The translations under genes and the position numbers were made by a program. Shown piece by piece: positions 45,656-58,599 of a DNA stretch of 64,000 nt. Origin of the DNA: Rhyacichthys aspro (lineage: Eukaryota; Chordata; Actinopteri; Gobiiformes; Rhyacichthyidae); contig CM072152.1 in NCBI GenBank assembly GCA_036850595.1, forward strand, positions 7,583,640-7,647,639, given 5' to 3'. Below the pieces are notes generated by a model. It was given only the letters and a program-made list of their open reading frames with translations. It did no database searches and had not been told where the DNA came from. The number at the start of each line of letters is the position of its first letter. Position 1 is the first letter of the stretch.

Positions 45656-47379
45656 CTAAAAATGAAGGCAGAGGCAATTAACAAGTTTAAATCTCATAAC
45701 ATTCTGGATTAAAGTCTAGGGGGAATATCCCTGCTTCCATTTCCAACTTCTCATCTGCCATAACAGCAACTAAAGCGAGATTACTTCAAGTGTCACTGTC
45801 TCCTCTCAGCCCTCTATGGGACTGTCCTGTTGCAGGAAACAAGCCCTGTCCCACTGTCGCTGATTATGGTTTATTATATGTTCATTATAGGTGTTGTAAT
45901 TGAATCAACGTTAAAACGCAGCCTATAATTTGCACATGCACATGTAAAATATCTAAAGTGAGTCCTCCCACCACCACTGCCTCTTTTTGGACATTAATGG
46001 ACATGAACCTTTAATCTAGTCCGTCTCCTGTGCCTCCTGCTGAAGTGTAAAATTTTACCTCCATCAGTGAATGAGTGAAAGTAGAAAGTCAGTTGCCAAA
46101 CCACATTTCAAGAGCTTCGGCCTCCACTCATGAGGCATCAAAGTATTTCTGCTGCAAGGCCACCCAGACCCAAACAGCACACAGTCATATTATTCTAGAG
46201 TTACAAATTACACACGGGCTCTCAAACAATAATGTTCCTCATTCCTTCCTTTTTTCTTTTTCCCATTACTTTTGTGATATTAGGCAAATAGGTCTGTGGT
46301 TGTCAGAAATATCTCTGCAGTGTGTCAGAACCTACCGATACTTATTTTATAATCATTACCAAATGACTTAATTTTTAAACTTTACATCCAAAAACAATTA
46401 TAATGCTTGAAGTACAAAAGCCAAATGTAACCTCTGTCTGTGGTGGCGAAGTCCTGGCTTTTATGTCTTATCCACCACCCAACCCATCTCTCTTCAATAA
46501 GAAAGAAAAAAAAATGATATGAATATCCTCATAAACATTCACCTAAGAATATTGTCAAACTGCAAGCAGAAATGATATTTTGGGACATTAGCATTATAGC
46601 ACTTCATTTGTATTGCTATTGGCTGACAAAGAAAAAAGAAAAACGAAAAGTTACAATATTAGGCTTCCACAACAAACGTAAATATTTATTTGTGTGTCTT
46701 CAATGACAAGCAAGGAGTTTCAGGCCCTCTATATATTAGTGGCACATTTAGCATCACTTTTGTTATTTTATCTATGTCTGATACTCTGCAGATAATTAAT
46801 TGTTTATTTGTCATCTTGTGCAGATATTGGCCTCAGAATTTGGTCTTTGAAAGCAGAAACAAGTTTATTGAAGTAAAAAAATAAAGGTTTCTATATTACT
46901 TTATAGACAGTTTCCTTTTGTAATGAAATTAGGTGAATTTTCAAAATAAATACTTCACATTGCAATATTTTAAAATGGGAATCAGATCAGGTAACTAATC
47001 AAAATGAACATAAAATAATCAAAAATGAACAGTCATGTTTTAGGGACAAATATTGGCTCGAGGAAAAAGATGAAAAACATTTGGGGAAAATGTATTGGTT
47101 GGCAGAGCTTTTGTTGGTTTTTTTATGGTAATTCAGGGAGATTTAATATGCCATAATAGATTTAGTGACTTTAAACAGTCTGCATGGAATCAGAAATGAG
47201 TCAGAAATAAGACGTGCACCCTAATAATTTCTAATCCCTCATATTCTTTACTTCCCTACTCAAACTTGTACTGGTAATACAAATTCCAAAAATATATCTA
47301 GGCCAGCCTTACAAGGACAAATCTCAAACATAAGGTGCATAATTTTGTGACCTGTTATTAGTCTTAGGGAGCAGAGTCA

Positions 47380-47660
47380 GATATTAAAGCCCAGGGCGGT
47401 GCATTAAGAAGCTGCTTCTCTCAAACATTCCCATCAAAATATTAATGGTCCTTGTAAACACCGCGCCTTTATCTGACAGTCATTTACTTTACAAAGACCT
47501 TAATCCGGAGGAGTGCCGGGCGGCTGCGCTCAATAGCTGTGGCCTTTCGCTCACACTCTGCGCGACACACACAGGTGGATGACTGGGCCCGAACTGACGA
47601 TTGTGTTTATGTTATCTTTTCATAAGTTCACTTTGAAATTTGTCATACGGCATTGCTGTT
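47380..47660. promoter_or_regulatory. Candidate conserved non-coding block
   Basis: Balanced composition with few repeats. Includes CATCAAAATATTAATGGTCC, TTTATCTGACAGTCA and CAATAGCTGTGGCC within about 180 bases. No coding frame. Candidate enhancer; untested. Confidence 0.3.
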
Positions 47661-48666
47661 TAACTACGTGCCAGTCAAAAGTCACCATACCAGATGGGTG
47701 CTAACCTTGCCCAAGGCTGCAGGGCCACACAGAGCAAACCCGAGCTGTGACTCCGCTCCCCTCGGTCTTTACTCTGACACAAACTGACTAGCATGACTCC
47801 AATTTCCTCCTGAATTAAAGCATATCCTGGCCAAGACTGAGAGTTCATGTCCGCATAATATCTGCAGACAAGCTGTAAGTTCTGTGGTTGCAAGTCCAAT
47901 AAACGCCTCATTATAAAACGAGGTAAGTGTTAATGTTTCTGGAAAGACTGCCATAAAACAGCTCAGACCTGTGTCAAAAGTTTACATTTGATGAATGACA
48001 TGAAACTAAAAAAAAAACACTGAATGCACCCATTTAACCCAACAGTCTAAAAAGGCACTGAAGTTTTTTTTTACATGTTTAATGTAGAATTGGTAGCTAT
48101 TATACAACATTTAAGACACACAATATGCATATCGGGGCAATGTATTTTAAATAAAGGCAAATTCAATGTTTTTGTACGGTTAAATTAGGAAGAGGGTCAT
48201 AAGTAAGAAGATGAAAAGAAAAAAGCAAAATATAATACAGTTTAAGAGTTATATTTGCATTGTGCAGTTAAAACCATGTACCACACAAATCAGTGTCGAC
48301 TAACCCAACAAACATTTAAAAACTTACAAGGTAGGCTACATCATTTTTGCAGTTTACAGATACAACAGTTGTGCTACAAGTGGAGGAATGGTGCATTCAT
48401 GTGGTCCTCGGGAACTCAGGAAAAGGTTTTGCCGAGTTGAAAAATGCACATGAACACCTGCTCAAGTCGGAACAACAGCTCAGAAACTCGGGTGAGTCGG
48501 AGTTGCCCGAGATTCTGTGATGTTATTTTTGCCATCATTAACATGGCAAAGGATAGCAAATGTTCAAGGTGTTTTTGTAAGACATTTAAAAGTATTGCAT
48601 ACCAACTGTATCGCACAATAAATACTTAACTATTTTTGTCCATATAGGTTTGTTTAGACTGTGTTG

Positions 48667-48693
48667 TTATTTATTTATTTATTTATTTATTTA
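48667..48693. repeat. (ATTT)n microsatellite
   Basis: About seven ATTT units. Confidence 0.9.
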
Positions 48694-49979
48694 CTTACGT
48701 CCAGTATGTAGTGGTTTAACCATAATGTATTTATGCTAACTAACTTATTTTTTGAATAGGCCTTTTCTTTTCTTGAACCACTACTAATAAAATAATAATC
48801 ACTAATATTTGACTGTATTAACTAATTTACAAGAACATTAGCATTTTTTCTTAGCATCCATCTAACTTGTTGGTATTGCTTAGAATGATTCACCAAGTTT
48901 GCGAAGACCACCTGAAAGCACCATTAGACACAATGGAGAATAAACTAGAGGAGTGGTAAACAAATTTGCTCCACAACTGTCAGACAGTCAGAAAAGAGTA
49001 TTCAGCTCAAGCATGGTATGACAAATAATTAAGCATAACATATAATGAAAATGAATATTCTCTGATGTGTTTTAATAAATAATTCCAGCTAGAGCCTGTC
49101 ACCAGTCCACCAAGCCACTAGGTGGAGTAAATAATCCACCAGTACCAGTAACATTTTCTGTCTTAAAACAAGGCTATTGACGTAAAACCAGTTCAGCAGC
49201 CTCTATTATTATTTATGTCATTACCATTGATATGTACATGTTCCACATATGAAACTAAAATGATAAGTTCCTGTGCTTGAAAAAAATCTCAGTTTTTACC
49301 GCCCACATTGTAGTTTTCTCTCTGGCAACCGTTTTCAAAAGCGTGCACTTGCCGTGTCCTTAAACTGTTTCCGTGAGACTTTTAAAAACAAAGCCATCTT
49401 TTCTCAATGGTTTTTATTCATGCGTACAGTGAAATTTTCATCCAATATACAACACTATATTAAAATCAAACAATATTAGCTTAAATGTACTTAATGTAGA
49501 AGATAAGCACATACTTCAGGACTCAAATGTAACTCAGGTCTTTGGTTTTAGTTTTGATTCCAATTCCCTGTACTTTTCTTTGTCCTAAGGAAGAACTTTT
49601 ACATTATCAGATCAAATTTTCCTGACTTTAAATCTGAATATCTGGCATGTATTTTCATACTAGGGACATTATTGTAATATTTACTGGTGAATGAGTAAAA
49701 CAAGCAAACTGAAAAGGTTAAAATGAAAGCTTATTCACTCAAATTCTCTTTTTGGGCTTTTGTATAATGTTTGAATGTATAAAGTTATGATTGTCACATG
49801 TAGATTACTGAGGAAGAAAGTCAACTGAAATCTTCATAAGTAACTACATACAAATAATGTATTCTGGGTGTTACCATTATTAAGGAGCTCCTTCTTGTGG
49901 TTTGCAGCTTAAAAGCTTTAGAAACAGTCAAAAGAAGGGTTTAAACAGATGTAGGTCAGAATGAGTCAGGAATCTGTTT

Positions 49980-50560
49980 TGAACAATCAGCCAAAGATTA
50001 AGGACGTTAAAAGCAATTGCGGGACTTTGTTTTGACAAGCTGAAATATGCCTCCGACATAATATTTACAGCAGACAAGCATCTTCGCACTAGACTCTAGA
50101 GCTGAGGATGAGCCCCGTTAAGTGCTTTGCATCATTTTGCTCAGCTAATGTCCAAGTTGAGCGGTTCTTTTGTCATTAAAAGGCATAAATAAGGCAAAGT
50201 CTAATGTGTTTGTGAGTTGCCTTCTTGTGTGATATCTTCAGCGGTGTTAGATGTGAGGATGGCGAGGCCCAGCTGGCCCTCTATCAGCAACAGCTCCTAT
50301 CTAAACAGATTGACATAGTGCAGGTGTCTGGCACCTCCGTGGAAAGCATTACATCGGAGCACGGCTTCCTTTATAGCTTTTAAATGAAGCCGCGGGTCAA
50401 GGGCTCCCATCTAAGCCTTGATCCATACCATGACACCCCCTTCCTGTCGGCCCACTCCGGCCCGGAACGCACAAAGAGAGGTGTAAACCAGACGCTGACC
50501 AATGACCCCGCGCCAAACTACCTGCACCTACAAAGCAGCGCTCTGATGGATGAGGCCTGA
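49980..50560. promoter_or_regulatory. Candidate conserved non-coding block
   Basis: One of the longest repeat-free stretches of even composition in the desert. It includes AAAAGCAATTGCGGGACTTTG, GGCATAAATAAGG, TTTATAGCTTTTAAATGAAG and CTCCCATCTAAGCCTTGATCC. All frames are broken. Location and texture are enhancer-like. Confidence 0.35.
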
Positions 50561-52999
50561 AGATTGCTTTAGTTGAAAGTTTGTGTATAACAATCTTCAG
50601 CTCTACACATCTCCAGATGTCTCATGCCGTGTCTACAAGTATACAGCAGTTTTTATTCCCAAGAGCTGAAAAAATATCTCTGTTGACACAATACAAATCC
50701 TCAAACAAGTACTCCAGTCAGCTACATAATGATAGACAAAACACTGACTAGAAGATTCTAAAAAGAAAAGAAAAGTTTGTTATCCATTGGTGGCACAGTA
50801 GCAGCAGAAAGATGTAAATTGGCCACTGGGTATTAGAAGAAAATACGTTTATGCTCTTGTTATGCTAAAAGTACTTTTAGACACCAAATTGTAGAAGAAA
50901 ATACCCACAGACTTAAAAAACTTTAATGAAGACCCAAAAACAACCAAATGCATAATCAAAGTGTAACCAATATTTCTTTTTAATCTAACACAACTTATTC
51001 CTTCCTGTAAGCTTAAACAAAAACACCACTAAACTAGGGCTGCAACTAATGGTTATTTTATTTACCTGTTTATACAGATAATTATTATTTCAATTTGTTA
51101 ATGATTATTTTTTGTCATGCACTTCAAGAACGATTCACAAAACGTTACCATACAAAGGCAATAATCTAAAATGAGTCACTGATTCGTTTATTCTTGTCTA
51201 GAATTAGTCCAAGCATTTCAAACAAAAAACTTATCCATTAGCTGCCAAAAAAAAAAAAAAAACGTAAAAAATGTAAAAAAAAATTGGGATAGTTAAGTGC
51301 TGTTTAGGCCACAGCTTTTCACATCTAAATTCCTTCTCCTGTAATAGTTGGAACTATTAAAGAAAATGTCATCTCAAGGGCACAACTTACATTAGCTTAA
51401 CTAACTAACACAACATGCAGGTCCTGGGAAAAATGTAGAGCTAAAGTGTTGTTGAATAATAATATTGGAATTCTTTCTAAATTCTTGTTTAGACACATGA
51501 AGCAAATAGCCAGATTTGTTCTTATGGGTAAATTTAGTTCATGTTAAACAGGGCTACTTTAGCTTGAAGACTGTAAATGCTCGTTCAAAGATGCTTTGGC
51601 AGTAAAGGCAGGTTCAGCTCTGTGTCGCTGAGTCTCGCTGAATGAATCATAACGTCATTCATCAGAAATTCATTCCTTTCAATAACACATTTGTCGCCAT
51701 CTGTCAGAGTCATACACTGAGACATTTTCCACATCTTCAGCTCCAACACCAGAATCAAACCTGGGTTGCTCAGATAAAGCCAGCCATTCAGTTAAATATT
51801 TGGAACAGTCGCCAGGTTAAAGGTAGTTCTTCAATATCAAGGTGTTGCATTACTTTATGTTAAATGATCTATATCCTTTCGGTATAAAAGTGACATAAGC
51901 TGTTTTATCCAATATTTCTACAGATGATTTAAACCATTGGAATTATATTGCAACTGTGTAAGGTACTGTATTATTATCTATACATGTAGTCCGTAATCAT
52001 AAAACTGTCTTTTAAATACATTAGTGTTACTAGACATGTTAGTAGAATATTCCATGTGACAGGGAACATAGGAAAATGTGCTTTGTTAATGTTTTCTGTT
52101 TATACTTCTTGAACTTTGTGAACAAGTAGGAAAGGTGAAGGTTCTTCGCCCCAAAAAGCAGCCTAGGGATCTTTCCTGCTTTTCTTAAATTAAAAAAGTA
52201 AAACCGGATCAAATTTTTCCTCCACAAAATACTAATTTATTAATGCTCACATTTCACCAAACTGAAGTTTAGAGCTTACCTTAAACTTTTAACTTCCTTA
52301 TTGACAATAGTCTCGACCAATGGGAGCGCTCCATTTCCATAAGCGAGCATGTGATTGGCCAAACCTTCTGTTCAGGACTAAAAAATCTCATCTATTAAAA
52401 TCCTTGATAATAAAGCCTAGATGACGTCTTATGGTCTAATTTTTTTCGCATTATGCTGTAACTGGTGAATAAACAGTTACTTATTTCACATAAGAAAATG
52501 ATTGTTCTCTTTCATTCATAATCACTCAATCATTCTAATTTTTCAGTTCTGAGAGGTAATAAACCGGAACATACTTTCCTCTACCATTGATTACACAAGT
52601 ACACAGTGTTTCAACCTCTCACTATACTGAAGAGTTTATTCATTTCAATTTCATTTGTCTATCTTTGTAGTATTTAGGTAATGGAATAAAAGGCTACAGT
52701 TTATTAAATACAACGGCATGAGACCACACACAGATATGATGCTTACCAGAAACTCCAACAATATTTTTCCCTCCGTACTAATCACCACTGTGATCCCTTT
52801 GTAATTGTAATTGTATGTTTTGCAGTCATCAGGAACCAAATGTAATATTTCACCGTGATGTTTTCATAGCCTAATTCCACGGGCTTGCCCTCGGCCTGCG
52901 AAACGCTGCATAAACTGACGTACAAGTGCAAACAGCAGAGCAAACCGCAGGTGTTAAAACACTGTGGAGCGCTGGGGTAATTTTGACATGTTTTTGTTT

Positions 53000-53470
53000 C
53001 ATTAACGCTGTATTAATTCACCTCGGCATCCACCTGTGCCGCGAACTCAGACGCTTTCTTCTGTACTGTAACATTCCGCAGTGACAGCTCGGCTCGTCAT
53101 GCCTTTCGTTCGCCGTGCCCCCACCTGCGCTAGTCATAACAGACGTCCCTCCACCACCACCACCCTTCCACCTCTCAATCCCTTGTTGTTTTGACAGACA
53201 ATGTGAAAAAAACAGCTGCTGGAAGTGTACGGCACGGTTTGAAGGGCCGCGTAAAAAAGGTCGCTCAAGTGTTGGCTGACACAATCAAAATGCAATCCAT
53301 TAAGAGCTCCGGGATGATAGCAGCAGCAGTTTGTAACTCATCGGCTTTGTTAATGGCCTGTCCTAATGCGCACTGTTAGCTGATGTCATGACACGCCAGA
53401 TGAGCCTCAATACACAAGTAGGAATGTGGTCTGCCGTGACACGCACTCATTAGGATCATTTTATTATCAT
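53000..53470. promoter_or_regulatory. Candidate conserved non-coding block
   Basis: GC-moderate, largely repeat-free. Contains ACGCTGTATTAATTCACC, TTTTGACAGACAATG (TGACAG is a MEIS/TGIF-type core), GGCTTTGTTAATGGCC and GTCATGACACGCC. The open frame 53191-53379 has no recognisable domain and looks accidental. Confidence 0.35.
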
Positions 53471-55639
53471 GTCTCAATGACTCACTTGAATGTGCCTCAT
53501 GAAGAGATTGAATATCTGTTTGAGCACAATGCAACTCAAGTGTAACAAGTTTCCAAATTCTTCAAAATAAATTACAGTAAATAGAGATATTAGGCATTGA
53601 GCAATCTTACCACACATTTGCACCAAAGTGGAACTGTCCATTTTTTTTTATTTCAAAGCTGCATGGGTCTGTTTCCTTGGATAGTCTAAGTCACATGGAG
53701 AGGGTGAAGCACAGTTGAATTCTGTTGTGGCTCAAATAAGGAAAGGAAATGAGCCTGAAAAATGAGTCTCAGTTTGCGAATGCAAAGTGAACCAAATGCA
53801 AAGTGAACCAATTTTTAAACAAAAAGTTGGAAGGTGGAAATGGACAAACTGATTCGTAACTTCCCACTTTGTAAAGTGACATGTGTTGGAAGTCGCGTTG
53901 TATCATCGTTTAATCATGTTTTCCCTCATTGAGATTTCTGAATGAGCCTCATAATATGCAGAAATATTCTCTCCAGTCTGCATCCATGAACTCCATCAGT
54001 ACTCTTTCCCACCAGTCCTGGCCATGCACTCTCATCCAAACTCTTTGGGGCGTTCTTGGCATTTAGGGCAGGCCAACATTAACAAGCCTCATGGTTCTAA
54101 TAAGTATTTTCTCACGTTCTTGTTATTTGAAGGAGAATGAGTGCTGGGATGAAGTATAGTTTCCCCATTTTTGTTGTTTGTCGCTGCTGATGGGAACAAC
54201 TGGTTGCAATAGGAACACGATGTCAGTCAAAAAACTTCATGATACTGCTGCCACTACAACTGTATGTTGCTAGCTTTATCAGAATCAGAATATTCCTTTT
54301 GCTGCAGTGCATTTAAACACTGTGTTCAAAGTATTCCCCAAACCCAGGTATCGACCTTTATCAAAATATGAAGTGCATGTAAACACAGTCTTTGGGGTTA
54401 GATAAAACAGGAGTATATGCAATATGAAATGATGTTAATATTGCCTTAATGAAATCATGACTCAGAATGTCTGTTAGTTGTTTGTGAAAGTGAAGTAAAC
54501 CGGTCGATACAGCAATTTACAGGTTTACAGGCTTTTGATTTTCTGAAATGCTGGCCATCCTTTGTTAGTCTCTTTGTAGAAATGTAGATGCATTTTTTAG
54601 AATCCAGATTTTTGGGCTCTTTCTGGATCAGCCCCTTTGAAAATAAACAGCACTCCAGTCTGGGCCATGGCTCACTATGGACATGAGTGATAAGTAGACA
54701 ACACTCAAAGCAACACACCTGATACTTTCAGAGAGCTAAGTATAAGGAGAGTTGATGGCACCAACTAGCATCAACAAGAGACTAAGTTAATAAATCTACC
54801 ATTGCAAATCTCTAATGCTAACCTTAGCTGTTTACCTCTGGTGCATGGGATGGTATGGCTGGCAAGGCATAGATAGGCTTGTTATGTATCATTAGAGGAC
54901 TGGTTGCATCAAAAGAGTACAAAGTTAGCATATTGCTGCCTTTGCTAATGTCTCAATGGACTGTCTTATCTGATCCACTGAGAGTCCTGAATCCAGAGCC
55001 TGTGGACTCGTAACAGCTTTCTTTTGTCACTTTATTAGATCATGTACAGTATGTATGGTATTGATTTTGGTGTCTTTCATTATCCACTGTTTGCTCTGAC
55101 TTGAACTTTCTGCAGGATGAATAATGTAATGTCATTATTTAAACTTACTTTAGTTCATTTCTTGGAACTTGACTTTTACTACTTTTACTAATACTTAGGC
55201 ATAGGTTTGGGAGGAAAAAACATGTGTTTTATTAAATGTCGGTTTTGGATCCAAAAGTTTCTTTCATTGATTGAGAAATTTTAAGATTGGTTGCACCATT
55301 GATTAGCTCTGATTTTTTTTTTTTGATTTTTTTTGTTTAGGATATTTCAACATTATACCACATGTTCAATGAACACGGATTACTTTGTTGTTCTTAAGTA
55401 ATCAATTAGATGACCAATTTTACTTCTGGTCACTTCTAATTTTGGCCACTCTACCCACCTCTTCCAAGAGTACAGCCACAAATGCTCTAATTGAAATGTA
55501 AATAGACTTGATTGTATTATGATTCCTTATTACTGCAGACTGTAATAACCTCTATGTTTAGAAGAAACATTGTCTGTGTATTTTACTCAGTAGATGCACT
55601 TACTGAGCAGAGATGAACCTGTGTGCTCTCGAGCCTTAC

Positions 55640-56050
55640 ACGTGTGCTTGTTTCATTGTGTCAGGGTGATGGCAGTGGGACTGTATTTGGCTCTGGGAGG
55701 TTCAGTCACTGCGGCTGAGTGACGTGAACCCCCGTTGGCCCCTCTTAGAGAGGACACGCTGATTAGGTAATCACCTGTGTACACAAAGCCCGCGCTCCTC
55801 TCGTCCATATCCTCTCTGACAGACGTGAGCGGACGACACAGGCCGGCTTTCACACCGCTTTCATCACGCAGCGGATAACAGCCTCCACAAGGTAAAACAT
55901 ATTTACTGTTTCAACAGCGAGTCACCAGGTGAGGTCTGGCCCGGCCCATTGTACAATCAGGAAGAAAAGGAAACGATGAAAAGTTAATCCTTTAATGCAG
56001 CGCCAGGTAAAGGCTTATTACCGCCTCAACCTGAAACGGATTACACTGGC
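55640..56050. promoter_or_regulatory. Candidate conserved non-coding block
   Basis: Balanced sequence with CACGCTGATTAGGTAATCACC (palindromic homeodomain-type GATTA/TAATC pair, about 55755-55775) and GCAGCGGATAACAGCC. No coding evidence. Candidate enhancer. Confidence 0.35.
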
Positions 56051-56389
56051 ACTATTATATAGGATTAGAAATGAGGTTCAGCCGGTAAAAAAAATAAATG
56101 TTACAATGAACTAGAAATGACATGCAAATTTTCTTGATACATATCTTTGATAGAACAATAGTTACTAAGAATATGTATTTCATGCACATGGGACATTCTA
56201 ACTTTAAACATGTGGTGTAATGTTTTATAATAAATGACACTGTAACAACATACATGTGATGAAAATGCCCAGAAAAGGTTAGTTTAAAAAGTACACAAAA
56301 TATTACTTAATGAAAATATTGAACTTTTTCCTGTACTTAACTTTATCCTAGTTTTAGGGCCTAAACTAATGAATGTAAGCCACCCACGA

Positions 56390-56860
56390 GTCAGAGCTTC
56401 ATTTTGTGTCAAGTCAAGCCCTTTTAACCAGTGGAAAGTCCTGGGTTCAGTCCCCTGCCCCAACCTGCCTCCCAAATATTTAAAAGTCAGACAAAATTTA
56501 GACAGGAGCCAGTGTTTAACCCTCCATTCACTGGACTGCCCTGAGTGATTAAAAGTTTAATTTTATTTTAAACCTAGATTAGTTCACTCATTTTGTACTG
56601 CTTGTTCTGTACAAGTTGTACAAGCTTCAGCACAGGGCAGAGTACACCCTGAACCACTGTCTGTTGGAAGTGTATACACCAACAGACAACCACTGACACT
56701 CACAGTTCTTCCCTACGGGCAAGTTGAGGTCACCACTTCACTGCTTCTCACGCCTTTGGAGGGTGAGAAGTGCCTGCAGAGAAACCACACTAGCACAAGG
56801 AAGCCCATGGAATGATCCCGTGACCTTATGGCTGTGAGGTGGGAGTGCTAACCCTAGATG
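56390..56860 (+). repeat. Decayed SINE/dispersed repeat
   Basis: A box-B-like GGGTTCAGTCCCC lies at about 56443-56455. Downstream, 56615-56850 carries GCACAGGGCAGAGTACACCC, ACAGACAACCACTGACACTCAC and a terminal GTGACCTTATGGCTGTGAGG...AGTGCTAACC. The same order occurs in a very abundant teleost interspersed repeat. Strongly diverged and non-coding. Confidence 0.6.
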
Positions 56861-57559
56861 CCCTAGGATTTGTTTTTTCATCTAAATATCAAACTGTTTC
56901 AAAATGGATCCACGCCTCACGCAAAAGATACAACACCTTTATTTTCAGTGTGCACATTGCAGCCATACCCCTGTGATTTTATGCTATTGCCCTATTTCAG
57001 AGCGTGTCTAAAAGTAAAACAACACACTAACTTGATTCAAATAGTGCCTACTTTGTGCAATAGGTTCACATTTCAACTCTACGCTTCATAAATATCCAAG
57101 TAATACACTCATCTACGTCCCACGCTGTTCACAAACGTACTTTTTGTAGAAACCTATAATAATAGCAATTTGCTATTGCCTATAATTAGGGTGAGCTTAT
57201 TTGTTAAACCAAAAAATAAGGACACTTCAATTTTACTGCAAATCCAATAACACTACATTAACAAATGAAAAATAATGTTGTAGCCAGTAATCAATACAAC
57301 ACCAGTAAATAATTTTTAAAAAGTGAACTGATTTAATTGATTAGCGTTTACATTTTTTAAATTACTTTACACCAAATAAATAAAACTTTTTGACGGAAAA
57401 ATTCAGACTTACTAAGTAAACTAAAAAATCGGGATGTATGGTCAATCCTACCTACTCTGTACTCTGTTTTTTTCATAAGTACATTCAGGTTTTACATAAA
57501 TACATATACCCAGTTGATTGTAAGGCAAACAACAGGTCATTGATGTCCTCTGCAAAATG

Positions 57560-58560
57560 TTGGTCACTAATACTATTACAGGCCTTGCTGTGAGAGTGCT
57601 TGTCCTCATTAGCTTGTTAACACACAGGTTAGTATAGGAGGGGCCCCGGCCTGGTCTCTGAGGCCAGACCTGTCAGACCTGCCCTGCAAATTGATTCAGT
57701 GGCACGCTCCATGCTGCATAAAAGAGCAGGGGGCGGGGGGCAACGAAAGACTAGCGCTCCATTCATTAATCACTGAGGTAAACAGGCCATCCACTGACAC
57801 CTGGCTGGGTTAATGCCCTGGACCCCAGAGTAATTACCACTCCCCTCCCCAGTTCGCCCGGGCCAGCCACTCACATGAAAGCTTGTGATTACAAAGGAAA
57901 TGGGAATTAGCAGAAACATTTGAGAAAGGCGGCCTCCGGTTCGATGGTAGCGGAGAGAATAGGGTAGAGAAAAAAAAAAAAAAAAAAAAAGTTGGTGGAG
58001 ATGTGGGCTGATTGGAGTATTCCCCACGGGGCATGAGGGGGGGGAGGACGGAGGAGGGGGGTGCACGGCTAAGGTCAAGCCCACACCAAATTAGTAGTGT
58101 CTGTTATTCGAAACCAAAATAAAGCAGCGGCAGCAGTAAATGATTTCCCCAATGCTGGAGTGCCTTTCTGGCTTCTCTGTTGAAATTACCGAGAGGCCAC
58201 GTCGCAATTAGTGGTTTGTTTCTTTTAGACTGAAATATGGCCATAATTCATAGCTTTCAACCCATTGCGTGGCGGAGATGTATTGGCTGGCCGAACTGAG
58301 GAGGTAATTGTAACACATGATATGGCAATTTGTTACCCAAGCGTCGAGTACACAAGGTATTTGCATAGACATCTATAATTCAGAGCTGAATAAAAAGTCA
58401 TTTGTTTCCAATAGGAGGTCATTGAAAACTGCCTGTTGGAGTTATTACAGATGTATTCGTTAGAGAGGTATGAGGCATAACACTCGCAGCTTGTAATGGT
58501 TCCAGTCGGTGTCTTTAACGTCAGAATGAGCTAGGACGGAGCATAGCTTACGTTTCCTCT
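57560..58560. promoter_or_regulatory. Candidate conserved non-coding block (largest)
   Basis: About 1 kb of balanced sequence broken only by an A21 run at 57970-57990 and a G-rich run at 58036-58060. It includes CGCTCCATTCATTAATCACTG, CGTCGCAATTAGTGG, CCATAATTCATAGC and GGAGGTAATTGTAACAC, all with homeodomain-type TAAT cores. All six frames are interrupted. This is the strongest enhancer-like stretch in the desert by eye. Confidence 0.4.
57970..57990. repeat. Poly(A) tract
   Basis: 21 consecutive A bases inside the candidate non-coding block. Confidence 0.95.
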
Positions 58561-58599
58561 AAAGTAAAGGCTCTCTATAGTTTTGGCCCGTTGGAAGCA

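Noticed and set aside
37970..48693. Regular repeats considered as a CRISPR array
   Set aside because: They are simple (AC)n, (ATT)n, (AT)n and (ATTT)n microsatellites in an animal genome, with no spacer-repeat structure.
53191..53379. 62-codon frame with a Lys-rich start, considered as a small gene
   Set aside because: No homology, no splice or start context, and it sits in a block better explained as non-coding regulatory DNA.
57770..58084. 104-codon minus-strand frame with poly-Phe
   Set aside because: Spans the A21 homopolymer and a G-rich run; no domain, and composition explains it.
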